Source: Verrucomicrobiota bacterium (GTDB taxonomy: Bacteria; Verrucomicrobiota; Verrucomicrobiia; Verrucomicrobiales; Akkermansiaceae). Taken from it: a DNA stretch of 64,000 nt. Below the pieces are notes generated by a model, which did not search any database, was not told the origin of the DNA, and saw only the letters and a list, made by a program, of their open reading frames with translations. The DNA lies in the NCBI GenBank assembly GCA_030835305.1, contig JAURPJ010000097.1, positions 62,001-126,000 of the forward strand. The letters run 5' to 3'. Made by a program: the position numbers and the translations under genes. Shown here in pieces: positions 18,562 through 27,095 of the stretch. Positions within the stretch are counted from its first letter, which is position 1; each line of letters starts with the position of its first letter.

Positions 18562-21500
18562 TCAGTTGCGGACGATCGCCTCGTCCATGTTTAAAACAAG
18601 ATTGGCCACCAAGGACCACGCGGCCAATCCGGCCGGATCAAGATCTTTTGCTGGCTCGGATTCGCCAAAGGAAATGGCTTTCATCGCCTCCTCCGGAGCG
18701 CCTTGGTATTTGGCGCGGTGCTTTTCAAAAAAGCCGGCGACGATTTCCTTTTCCTCAACCCCGGGAAGCCTGGAAAGAACACTCCTGAAAATGAAGTCGA
18801 TCCTCGCACCGCGATCGCCCGCGCTCTGCATGGCTCGTTGAGCCAACCCACGGGCAGCCTCGAAGTACTGGACGTCGTTCATCAACTGCAGAGCCTGCAA
18901 CGGGGTGTTGCTTCGCTCGCGCTTCAAACAAAATTGCTCGCGAGCCGGAGCATCGAAGTTGGAAAACATCGGATGAGGCGCAGTCCGCTTGAAGAAAGTA
19001 TAAACCGACCTCCGGTAAAGGTCCGCCCCATTTCCTCGTTTGTAAAAACGAGTGTTCGATCCTCCAAATGCCACCGGCTCCCAAATATTGGGCGGCTGGT
19101 AAGGCATGACGCCACGACCTCCCATCTTGAAGTCAATCAAACCACTCACAAACAAGGCATGGTCGCGAAGCTGCTCGGCATCGAGACGAAACCTCGGGCC
19201 ACGGGCCAGGCGCCGGTTTTCAGGATCACTGTCCCACCGTGGACTGGCAGCGGAACTCTCCTGCCGAAAAGTCTTCGTCATCACCAACTCACGCATGAGA
19301 GCTTTGACATCCCAGCCATTTTTCTGAAAACGCAGAGCCAAGTAGTCCAATAACCTGGGATGACTTGGCACCTCTCCCTGGGTTCCAAAATCATGGCTTG
19401 TTTTCACAAGACCAGTTCCAAATATCTGCTGCCAAAAACGATTCACCGTCACCCGGGAGGTCAATGGATTCCCAGGCGAGACCAGCCACTTGGCGAGATC
19501 GAGACGTGTTGCCCGCTCCCCCGACTTTACCAACGCGGGCAGAACCTCCGGAGTCCCGGGCTCCACCTTTTCGCCCGGCTGATTGTATTCCCCACGCTTC
19601 ATCACGTAACTCTGGCGGGGCTTGGCTAAATCACGATACACAAAGGTCGACGGCACCGACTTCTCGTAGTTCGCCCTCTCGCCCTCAATCGAGACCAACT
19701 CGGCTCGCTTCGCATCGGCTTCTTTCCCCAGAGTCCCGCAGACCCGGGCCAGATAGTAATCCTTCAAAAGAGCCAACTCGGATGGTTTTCGTGCCTTTTC
19801 CACCCCCTCCTGAATCCATGTCTTCAAAGGCTCGGGAACACCGTTCACATGTCTGGCTTTCCGCCACGCCAAAAACGACGCCTTGGGATCAGTCGAGGGA
19901 TCTTCGCGCCCGAGAACTCCAAAGCGATCAAAATAAGCTGTCCCACCATGTACAGTGAAAGCAAAGCCAACCACTTGCATCCCTGCCTTTAGCCCCATCT
20001 TTGCCCCGGGAACTTCCAACCTGACCCACTTGCCCTTCTCCGGCAAGGAACCTGCAACGTATCGCTCGCTGGTACCCTTTTTACCGAAATCAATAATATC
20101 CGCCCCCCAAATCGCCCGATGACTCCACCCCGAAGTGTGGAACTGAATCATCACCTCCTCCGGTGTATCCTTGGGATCCAAGTAAACGTGAAGGAAGAAC
20201 CTCGCCTGTGGCGGAACTGTCAGCGGGGCAGCCCCCGATTGATAATAATCCTGGGCCATCTCATTTCCTCCCCGCTTCAGCGCCTTCTTCCCGCTGAATA
20301 CAGGCTCACCGACCAGCGTCAGGGGATGCCCGGAGCTCCCCACGGTCGCCCCAGCCGGAAAACCATCTTCGAACCAAATCGCTTCCGTTTCTTCAACCAA
20401 ACCCGACGATCCCTTCCCCGCTGGATCCTGATACGAACTCCACGACGGAAGCTTCTTCATCTCTTCGACCACGGCCCCGGACCGCGCATCAAACTCCGCC
20501 ATTTTGGCATCGTAGTCACCGGATTTCACTTTGATTACCGGCGCGGTCAGCAACTCGTTTCCATCCATTGCCGGATCGGCATTGGAATTAAAAAAAGCAT
20601 AAAGAGAATAAAAGTCTTTTTGAGAAATCGGATCGTACTTGTGATCGTGACAAACCGCACATTGAGCCGTCAACCCAAGCCAGACTTGCGCCGTCGTGCT
20701 TGCCCGATCCACTGCATATCGAAAAATAAACTCCTGCTTAATACTACCACCTTCACCCGTCGTGACATTACAGCGATTAAAGCCAGTTGCCACCATTTGA
20801 TCCACCCCCGGATCTGGCAACAAGTCACCAGCCAACTGCTCGATCGTAAAATCATCATACGGAAGGTTCTCATTGAATGACTGAATCACCCAATCGCGAT
20901 ACGCCCACATCTGACGCTCGTTATCCAGATGCATTCCGTGGGTATCACCATAACGAGCGGCATCCAGCCAGTGACGCGCCATTTCTTCCCCGTAACGCGG
21001 TGATGCCAGATAGCGATCGACCATTCGCTCATACGCGCCCTCCAATTGATCGCCCAAAAATCGATCAACATCCTCAATGGCCGGAGGCAATCCTGTCAGT
21101 GCAAAACTCACTCTCCGAATCAAGGTTTCCCGATCGGCCTCGGAAGACATTTGCCAACCATACTTCTCTAAGGCCGATGCCACAAATCGATCGATTTCAC
21201 TTCCCTGCCCGGCCGGAACGATCGGCATCACCGGCGCTTCAAATGCCCAATGCCTCTCGTAGGAAGCCCCTTCTTCAATCCATCGCTTGATCAAGGTTTT
21301 CTCTTGAACGCTCAGTGTCTTATGTGAATCAGGCGGAGGCATCACCTCATCTTCATCGTCCGAAATAATCCTAAGCCACGACTCGCTCTCATCCGGCTTC
21401 CCCGGCACCAGCGCAGAATTCCCGCGTTGCTTTTTCCGATACGCACCCTCCGGCGTATCCAACCGCAATTTGGCCTCCCGTGCCTCCTCGTCCATTCCGT

Positions 21501-21618
21501 GACACGCGAAACACTTATCCGAAAGAATCGGGCGGATGTCTTTGTTAAACTTCAAGGCCTCGGCTCCCTTCGCGAGAAGAGCCAACCCCAATAGCAAAAC
21601 AGAGCTCTGGTATTTCAT
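18562..21618 (-). CDS. DUF1549/DUF1553 protein with cytochrome c-like domain (PSD1 type)
   Basis: A 1018-residue secreted protein. After a signal peptide, [18 protein letters not shown] holds a C-x2-C-H heme motif at about residues 36-40 (planctomycete-type cytochrome PSCyt1). DUF1549 follows at about 145-350 ([72 protein letters not shown], with another CxxCH). A middle carbohydrate-binding-like region is at about 400-580, and DUF1553 at about 690-970 ([64 protein letters not shown]). It is co-directional with and just upstream of DUF1501. A redox role is implied by the hemes, but the substrate is unknown. Confidence 0.9.
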   Translation of the reverse strand: MKYQSSVLLLGLALLAKGAEALKFNKDIRPILSDKCFACHGMDEEAREAKLRLDTPEGAYRKKQRGNSALVPGKPDESESWLRIISDDEDEVMPPPDSHKTLSVQEKTLIKRWIEEGASYERHWAFEAPVMPIVPAGQGSEIDRFVASALEKYGWQMSSEADRETLIRRVSFALTGLPPAIEDVDRFLGDQLEGAYERMVDRYLASPRYGEEMARHWLDAARYGDTHGMHLDNERQMWAYRDWVIQSFNENLPYDDFTIEQLAGDLLPDPGVDQMVATGFNRCNVTTGEGGSIKQEFIFRYAVDRASTTAQVWLGLTAQCAVCHDHKYDPISQKDFYSLYAFFNSNADPAMDGNELLTAPVIKVKSGDYDAKMAEFDARSGAVVEEMKKLPSWSSYQDPAGKGSSGLVEETEAIWFEDGFPAGATVGSSGHPLTLVGEPVFSGKKALKRGGNEMAQDYYQSGAAPLTVPPQARFFLHVYLDPKDTPEEVMIQFHTSGWSHRAIWGADIIDFGKKGTSERYVAGSLPEKGKWVRLEVPGAKMGLKAGMQVVGFAFTVHGGTAYFDRFGVLGREDPSTDPKASFLAWRKARHVNGVPEPLKTWIQEGVEKARKPSELALLKDYYLARVCGTLGKEADAKRAELVSIEGERANYEKSVPSTFVYRDLAKPRQSYVMKRGEYNQPGEKVEPGTPEVLPALVKSGERATRLDLAKWLVSPGNPLTSRVTVNRFWQQIFGTGLVKTSHDFGTQGEVPSHPRLLDYLALRFQKNGWDVKALMRELVMTKTFRQESSAASPRWDSDPENRRLARGPRFRLDAEQLRDHALFVSGLIDFKMGGRGVMPYQPPNIWEPVAFGGSNTRFYKRGNGADLYRRSVYTFFKRTAPHPMFSNFDAPAREQFCLKRERSNTPLQALQLMNDVQYFEAARGLAQRAMQSAGDRGARIDFIFRSVLSRLPGVEEKEIVAGFFEKHRAKYQGAPEEAMKAISFGESEPAKDLDPAGLAAWSLVANLVLNMDEAIVRN

Positions 21619-21660
21619 GCCTCAAGTTAACAAAAACATCTCTTCTCGAAAGCCCGAAAA

Positions 21661-21976
21661 ATGAAACTCGCAGCCGTCCTCGCACTCGCCTAACTTGCCC
21701 CGAGGAAGGACCTCACCAAACTGCCCAGATCCCACCAGACAGCAACCTTTACTTCAGACGCCAATTTCCTAAAACAGCCCTTCGAGCTCAAAAACCTCAT
21801 CCACGACATCCCCGTCAATGCCGGACCAGCTGAATCGAACGGCATTTTTTGACCATGGAAGCACCGCACTCACCGTCCAAGATAATATGATCTATGCCAT
21901 TGCCCACTCTCCGCTTCGCTTTCACCAGGCTAGAAAAATCCTCGTCAGTAACAATACCCCTCTATCGCAAAAATAA
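21661..21976 (+). pseudogene. Decayed small secreted protein gene
   Basis: The stretch reads MKLAAVLALA, an N-terminal signal-peptide beginning, then an in-frame TAA at codon 11. The frame continues for some 50 codons (including ANFLKQPFELKNLIHDIPV) to a TGA within a run of six T near 21846. After a shift there, the next frame reads DHGSTALTVQDNMIYAIAH and on to a TAA at 21974-21976. The joined product of about 105 residues is not recognised. It could be chance coding-like sequence, but the signal-peptide start and the long open stretch on either side of each lesion favour a dead gene. Confidence 0.4.
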
Positions 21977-22020
21977 GGAAACGCCCCACCTGCGTGGATC
22001 GGAAGAGGCCCGACCAATAA

Positions 22021-22533
22021 TTAACTCTCACGAAAAAGGGCATACACAGGTGAATCCAACCAACCGCGTTCGGGATGATGGTAAAATTTTTCCATGATTC
22101 CTTCAGGTTTGAATCCCACTTTCTCAAGAGCCCGACTACAGGCCAGATTTTTTGAATCGCACATCGCCGACACCTCTTAGATCCAAAGGATCTGGGTCAA
22201 CCAATCACAAACGGCACTCACCGCCTCTGCTCCGTATCCCCTCCCCTAATGATCATTATGAAACATGATCCCAAGCACTGCGGTGAGATAGGGCTGGGTG
22301 AAGGTGACCGTCACATCACACAAAACGAGGCCGTCTTCATTGGTCGCCAGGAAAACCAAGCGTTTGGATTTCAAAAACCCTCTTGGATATCACGAAGTTT
22401 TTAGATATTTGCTCGACTCCGAATTCGAGAATGGATCGGAGATTTCAAAATCATAGTTTCTTGAGTCCTCATAAATCTCATACCAAGCCCACCAGTCACT
22501 TGATTCGACCGGGCGTAATTCCAAGCGCGCCAT
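22021..22533 (-). pseudogene. GNAT acetyltransferase pseudogene with three in-frame stops
   Basis: A single unbroken reading phase of 170 codons spells a RimJ-like GNAT N-acetyltransferase. MARLELRPVESSDWWAWYEI opens it, LVFLATNEDGLVLCDVTVTF and TAVLGIMFHNDH carry the middle strands, and GRGYGAEAVSAVCDW is the acetyl-CoA-binding motif A. NLACSRALEKVGFKPEGIME and YHHPERGWLDSPVYALF complete the fold. Three stops interrupt it: TGA at 22390-22392, TAG at 22246-22248 (directly before GRGYG, where Trp is usual) and TAA at 22177-22179. No frameshift is needed. The length and the position of all motifs are normal for the family, so it was a whole gene inactivated by base substitutions. Confidence 0.8.
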
Positions 22534-22708
22534 CTCAAACCGAAGCGAAGGCTCCCTCGCCAGACCACAAGTCTCTGCCGGCACAATCAGAAACCTCAAA
22601 CACTGCAGATACGAAACAAATTTCCCTTTTTAAAAACGAGAAATTCCCATCTCTCGTTCACAAAAACAAATGTAACGGTGAAGTTTCTCTTTCATCTCCG
22701 CAAATCTC

Positions 22709-23476
22709 TCAGTTTAAAATTCTGATCTCGTGGGCTTGCAAGATCTTCTCGATTCCTGACGTCGTCCGCAACAGCAGCTCGCCACGCGGAGAAACACCTA
22801 CAACCCGGCCTGTTTTGGAAATTCCTCCTGCATCCAATCGCACATCATTTCCGGAAAGGACACAACGGGCCAACCACGCTTCAAGCAACTCCTCAAAACC
22901 AGACCCAATCTGAGTAAGCCGCAATTCCAGACGGCTTAGACAGGTCACAAGAACCTCTTCCCTCGAAATATCCCCGGCCAACTCAATAGCAAGAGAGGTC
23001 GCGGGATGGGCCAACCCTGCCGGAAAGACCTTCACATTCACATTCACCCCGACTCCTACCACCGCGAATCCGGAGTCAGCCTCAACCAGAATTCCGCAAA
23101 TCTTTTTGCCTCCAACCCAGACGTCATTGGGCCATTTCAACCCCGCAGACACGCCAAACGAATCAAGCGCTTCTGCAATTGCCAGACCCGCTGCCAGCGC
23201 AAGACGCGACCACAGTGCCGGAGATTCTTTAGGCCTGACGATCAAGGTAAAAGCCAACCCCTCTTCGGCCGGGCAAGCCCAAGACTGACCCCGCCGCCCA
23301 CGCCCAGAGATTTGGCGCTCGGTCAGGATCACGCTGAGATCGGAAGCTCCCTTCATCGCAATTTTTCGGGCCTCGTCGTTCGTCGAGCCACACTCAGCCA
23401 AAAAAATGATCCGCTCAGCCCACTTCACCGAGAGGTCATGGAGGGCCTTCCCATCCCACTCATCATCACCTGTCAT
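22709..23476 (-). CDS. birA: Biotin-[acetyl-CoA-carboxylase] ligase
   Basis: Attaches biotin to the biotin carboxyl carrier protein through biotinyl-AMP. The catalytic core has STNDEARKIA, TERQISGRGRRGQSW (the GRGRxG nucleotide loop), LALAAGLAIAEAL and LKWPNDVWVGGKKICGILVE with the biotin-binding lysine. There is no N-terminal helix-turn-helix, so it is a monofunctional ligase that does not repress biotin genes directly. A small C-terminal SH3-like domain follows (ISKTGRVVGVSPRGELLL). The ATG at 23474-23476 overlaps the end of nadC by 11 bases, indicating translational coupling; a TTG at 23509 is an alternative start. Confidence 0.9.
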   Translation of the reverse strand: MTGDDEWDGKALHDLSVKWAERIIFLAECGSTNDEARKIAMKGASDLSVILTERQISGRGRRGQSWACPAEEGLAFTLIVRPKESPALWSRLALAAGLAIAEALDSFGVSAGLKWPNDVWVGGKKICGILVEADSGFAVVGVGVNVNVKVFPAGLAHPATSLAIELAGDISREEVLVTCLSRLELRLTQIGSGFEELLEAWLARCVLSGNDVRLDAGGISKTGRVVGVSPRGELLLRTTSGIEKILQAHEIRILN

Positions 23477-24353
23477 CCGAAATATCCACAAATTCCAGAG
23501 AGAGATCAAGCGCCACCGCCGAATGCGTTACGGCTCCGACCGAAATAAAATTCACTCCGGTTTTTGCAATCTCCGCGACCGTTTCCAAATTTACGCCACC
23601 ACTCGCTTCCATCAAAGGCCCCCTCCCGTCACGCATTTCAACCGCCGCACGCAAAGATTCATTGTCCATGTTATCGAGCAAGATGTAATCCACCCCGTCT
23701 ACTTTCAAAAACGCTTCAACCTGATCAAGTCGGTCGGCCTCCAATTCCACTTCCACCCCGGGCTTGTCAATCCTCAGCTGATTGATCGCCGTCTGCAAAG
23801 CCTCGATTCCGCCCTCGGCAACAAGATGATTGTCTTTCACCATCGCCCGATCGTAGAGTCCCATTCGATGGTTCGTTCCACCACCGGCAACGACAGCAGC
23901 CTTCTCAAGAACCCGCCAACCCGGTGTGGTTTTTCGGGTATCCAAAATCTTTGCCCCGGTTCCATCAATCAGCTCGACAAATTGGCGGGTCTTGGTCGCC
24001 ACACCCGAAAGCCGCTGGAGGAAATTTAAAGCCACCCGCTCAGCGGTCAGAAGCGAACGGGCTTTGCCAAGAACTTCCATAACATAAGCTCTTGGACTTA
24101 CATGATTTCCACTCTCCAAGAGAACCTTAACCGAAGTCTTTTTGTCGACCCGCTTGAAAATCTCTGCGGCAATTTCGACCCCCGCTACCACTCCATCGGC
24201 CTTCGCTACGATCAATCCGCGGGCCTCCCGGTGCTCTTGCACAAAATAGTTCGAAGTCACATCTCCGGGGCCTATATCTTCGGCAAGCGCCAGATCGATT
24301 AAAGTAGAAGTTCCTTCGTCCACTCCAAAAGAATAGCGCGCGGCACTGTTCAT
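23466..24353 (-). CDS. nadC: Quinolinate phosphoribosyltransferase (decarboxylating)
   Basis: Makes nicotinate mononucleotide from quinolinate and PRPP in de novo NAD synthesis. Conserved blocks are LAEDIGPGDVTSN, AERVALNFLQRLSGVAT, ILDTRKTTPGWRVLEKAAV, GGGTNHRMGLYDRAMVKDNH, VEVELEADRLDQVEAFL and ASGGVNLETVAEIAKTGVNFISVGAVTHS, covering the whole enzyme (295 aa from this start). The ATG at 24353 gives a normal N terminus; ATGs further upstream (24386) would bring the start closer to the divergent efflux gene. It heads a two-gene unit with birA, which is common, and diverges from the NodT-type gene across about 70 bases. Confidence 0.92.
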   Translation of the reverse strand: MNSAARYSFGVDEGTSTLIDLALAEDIGPGDVTSNYFVQEHREARGLIVAKADGVVAGVEIAAEIFKRVDKKTSVKVLLESGNHVSPRAYVMEVLGKARSLLTAERVALNFLQRLSGVATKTRQFVELIDGTGAKILDTRKTTPGWRVLEKAAVVAGGGTNHRMGLYDRAMVKDNHLVAEGGIEALQTAINQLRIDKPGVEVELEADRLDQVEAFLKVDGVDYILLDNMDNESLRAAVEMRDGRGPLMEASGGVNLETVAEIAKTGVNFISVGAVTHSAVALDLSLEFVDISDDR

Positions 24354-24421
24354 GCCAGCGTTTTGGAGGTGTTTTGTGACTGGCATCCTGCCACAATCGG
24401 GCCACAGTACACCTGGTTCAA

Positions 24422-25816
24422 ATGTCGTCCATTTTTTCAAAACTCCCCGCAACCTTGGTCGTCGGCCTTGCGACCACCCTCGTATCCTGCGAGGCCCTTA
24501 AAGGGCCTCAGGCGATCGGCTCAGTAAAACTCGATCTCCCCGGAGCCTTTTCCAAAGCTGAATCTGGGCAAAATGCCAAGATCTCAACCGGTTGGCTCGC
24601 TGAATTCAAAGATTCCCGCATGACCAAGGTCGTGAGGGACGCCCTTACCCATAACCAGGGGCTCAAGGCTGCAGCCTTCCGGCTGAAGGCCGCCCGGGAA
24701 GGAACCATCATTGGACGTGCCGCTCGCCTCCCATCTATCAACGCCGCGACCTCGTACCGCGAAACAAACGGCCGGAATATCTCCGCGAGCGAGAACTACT
24801 CCATCTCTCTAAACGCGGTCTGGGAACCGGACCTTTGGGGGCGGCTCCGCAACCTTGACTACGCCAGCCGCGCGGACTTCGCTGCTTCGGTGGCCGATTT
24901 TCGGGGCGCCCGTCTTTCGCTCGCGGCAAACACTGCGCAGGCCTGGTGCAACCTGGTAACCTCCGAACAACAGCTCGCTCTCGCCAAAACCAACGTCGCT
25001 TCATTCAGCCAAGCTCTTATCGTAGTGGAGCGCCGTTACAAGGCCAACACCCTGCGCTCTGTCGATGTTCAATTCGCCCGCAACAACGTCGCCAACTCCA
25101 AGCGAAGCCTGAGCGTTCGGCAGCTCGACCGGGACAACGCCGCCCGAAACCTGGAAGTCCTTCTCGGGCGCTATCCCGCGGCCTCCATTCAATCACCGAC
25201 CGAGCTTCCCTTTCTTTCGGAAAGCATTCCCGTCGGACTGCCGTCCAACCTCCTCGAACGCAGACCAGATCTCGAAGCTGCCCGAGCCCGCCTCTTTGCA
25301 TCGGCCCAAGAGGCGGAGGCCGCACGAAAAAACCTCCTACCAAATCTCCGCCTTACCGGCGGTGCCTCAAATAGCTCGAATACCCTCCGCCGTGCCTTCG
25401 ATCCAAATTTCCTGGTCTACACCGTCGCTTCCTCGCTCGCCCAAACCGTTTATCAAGGTGGCGCCCTCTCCGCACGGGCACGGGCCGTGCTTAATCGGAA
25501 CCGTGCCGCCATCGAAGACTACACCCAGCTTGCCCTGCTGGCCTTTCGCGAGGTCGAATCAGCAATTGAGACCGATCGCTCACTTGCCGAACAGGAGCGA
25601 TACCTGAGGCAAGAAGTCAAGCAATCGCAGCTCGCTGTCAAACGCGCCCTTTCCGACATCAGCCTCGGAATTGACGGGGCTTCATTTCTGGAATACCTCG
25701 AAGCCCAGCGCCGCGCAGAAGCTGCCGGCATCTCATTGATTCGTCTCAAGAACCAACGTCTCCAAAACCGCATCGACCTCCACCTCGCCCTTGGTGGCGA
25801 TTACTCGACGAAGTAA
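24422..25816 (+). CDS. Efflux outer-membrane factor (NodT/OprM-like lipoprotein)
   Basis: A 464-residue TolC-type trimeric channel of the NodT family. The signal ends in a lipobox with VSC near residue 23, so the mature protein is probably lipidated. Two OEP repeats are visible: the first with NQGLKAAAFRLKAAREGTIIGRA, SLNAVWEPDLWGRLR and AWCNLV, and the second with ERRPDLEAARARLFASAQEAEAARKNLLPNL and YQGGALSARARAVLNRNRAA. It ends HLALGGDYSTK. No RND or MFP gene lies next to it, unlike the related OMF at 61705, with which it shares the ending LHLALGGDY. It may serve pumps encoded elsewhere. Confidence 0.88.
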   Translation: MSSIFSKLPATLVVGLATTLVSCEALKGPQAIGSVKLDLPGAFSKAESGQNAKISTGWLAEFKDSRMTKVVRDALTHNQGLKAAAFRLKAAREGTIIGRAARLPSINAATSYRETNGRNISASENYSISLNAVWEPDLWGRLRNLDYASRADFAASVADFRGARLSLAANTAQAWCNLVTSEQQLALAKTNVASFSQALIVVERRYKANTLRSVDVQFARNNVANSKRSLSVRQLDRDNAARNLEVLLGRYPAASIQSPTELPFLSESIPVGLPSNLLERRPDLEAARARLFASAQEAEAARKNLLPNLRLTGGASNSSNTLRRAFDPNFLVYTVASSLAQTVYQGGALSARARAVLNRNRAAIEDYTQLALLAFREVESAIETDRSLAEQERYLRQEVKQSQLAVKRALSDISLGIDGASFLEYLEAQRRAEAAGISLIRLKNQRLQNRIDLHLALGGDYSTK

Positions 25817-25828
25817 GAGAGCCTTCAA

Positions 25829-26581
25829 CTACTTCTCGCTCACCGCGAGCCTGAAAAAGAACCTTTCATTGAGCTCCGGATCAAACGGTTGGGCACTACG
25901 GTAGGTAACGAGGGACAGCCCATCGTTACTGTTAACTTGAGAGACAATAACAATGGCGCTTTGATCGCTCAACCAATTGGTCAGGTCCGACCCTATCTGG
26001 AGCACGACACTGACATCATCAGCGGTGATTTTTCGCCTAAAAAAATCACGAGAAAATTATTGGTGATCTCGTTGACCGAAAAATTCTGCACCCCAACTTC
26101 CATCACGGATCCTCCCTCGCCTCCATCCGTGTCATTCTTTCCAAGGGCATGCTCGATGCTATTTGCGATGCCATCTTGATCCAAATCAGCCATGGGATCA
26201 CCATGATCAGGAGTCGCGCCCATTCCCTGCACCAGGACAAGGCTATAGCTGGGAACGCCCGACTCACCCAGCCAGGGGAAAGCATCGCCATAGGTGAAAT
26301 CCTGAATGGTCGCCCCAAAGGCGATTGCGAGATGGACCGGATCACGAAGTCAGCCCGGTCCCACTCCGTGCACGGGCAGTGACCACCATGGTTGAGTTCA
26401 CTTCAATCGAAGGACTTGTGGAAGCCGAGGCAGACACTCCACCGCCGGGAAGGCGTGGATCCGTGCCGTCCTTGGTATAATAAATTGTGCCGCCTTCTCC
26501 TGAAAAGGAAACGGTCGTGCCTAACGAAACCAATCCGGGAGACACGGTGAACTGCGGTTTCCCGGTATATTGTCCATCGTA
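25829..26581 (-). pseudogene. 3' remnant of a large lamin-tail/CotH-like surface protein gene
   Basis: Three frames on this strand must be joined. First, YTGKPQFTVSPGLVSLG leads into GGTIYYTKDGTDPRLPGGG, a chitobiase-C-terminal-like domain, ending in a TGA at 26342-26344. Next, FGATIQDFTYGDAFPWLGE and SYSLVLVQGMGATPDHGDP run into ADLDQDGIANSIEHALG, a Ca-binding-type motif usual at the end of verrucomicrobial lamin-tail-domain proteins. A run of seven T at about 26035-26041 (coding strand) is one base short, after which ADDVSVVLQIGSDLTNW and YRSAQPFDPELNERFFFRL finish the usual C terminus at the TAG at 25829-25831. The 5' part is missing, and a TAA lies just above 26581. A segment between PDHGDP and ADLDQDG also appears deleted. 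Confidence 0.65.
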
Positions 26582-27033
26582 TTAACTTGTCCGCGTTGAA
26601 AGCCAGTTTTTCAAAACGTTCACCGGATTCGGAAGCCCCAATCAGAGCATTCGTCGGCGTACCCGGCTTTGCTGATGTCAGCATCAGCGACCCCATTCCC
26701 AAGGGGAGTGATAGTAATTTCACTGACGAAAACATTTTTGCCCTTATTGGTAACGAATCGTCTCGTGAGGAATCCAACAGCTTCGCCCTGTAGGACTCTG
26801 GCATCATGTTTGGGGAAGATAACGAGCTTGGCCTCGGAGGAACCGAAGTTTACATCACCGACCCGGTCGACGGCCTCGTCAGAGGAAGCATTGTCGTCCC
26901 AATCGATCTTGATCTGAGCGTCGTCTTTCCCTCGGCAATCCAACTCGATAAGGTCCCCGAACCAAGCTCTGCTATTTTGCTCGCCTTTTCTCTGGCGATT
27001 CCTTTTTGCTTCCGGAGGTCGCGAACACGCTAA
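26551..27033 (+). pseudogene. 3' remnant of a PEP-CTERM protein gene
   Basis: The frame opens without a start codon after a TGA at 26548-26550. It reads KASFSKRSPDSEAPIRAFVG and VPGFADVSISDP, hits an in-frame TAG at 26791-26793, and continues DSGIMFGEDNELGLGGTEVY to the end. The last 25 residues are a PEP-CTERM sorting tag: VPEP, a hydrophobic helix (SSAILLAFSLAIPFCF) and a basic RRSRTR tail. In intact relatives this tag directs the protein to an exosortase-type membrane system linked to exopolysaccharide. The N-terminal half is absent and overlaps the other remnant by about 30 bases, so a rearrangement joined them. A start at 26806 would give a 75-residue product with no signal peptide, which is unlikely to be functional. 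Confidence 0.7.
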
Positions 27034-27072
27034 TTTATAAAAAAGCAAAAACTCGCCTTGACGCCGCATGAC

Positions 27073-27088
27073 AATAACGCAAGTTATT
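27073..27088 (+). promoter_or_regulatory. Palindromic operator candidate before the His-rich outer-membrane gene
   Basis: AATAAC-GCAA-GTTATT is a perfect 6+4+6 inverted repeat ending eight bases before the ATG at 27096. A TTGACG at 27058-27063 is a fair -35 box, and with an 18-base spacer the -10 would fall on AGTTAT at 27082-27087, inside the palindrome. A protein bound here would block RNA polymerase. The shape resembles Fur/Zur-family boxes, and the downstream gene has a metal-binding His/Asp loop, so a zinc-responsive repressor is a reasonable guess. If this -10 is right, transcription begins within a few bases of the start codon. Confidence 0.45.
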
Positions 27089-27095
27089 TGCAATT

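Noticed and set aside
26620-27093. A 157-codon open frame antisense over the PEP-CTERM remnant
   Set aside because: The plus strand carries the recognisable VPEP sorting tag and family-like sequence; the antisense frame shows no motif.
21619-27095. Insertion sequence or phage remnant as cause of the pseudogene patches
   Set aside because: No transposase or integrase fragment, terminal inverted repeats or target duplications could be seen around the dead genes.
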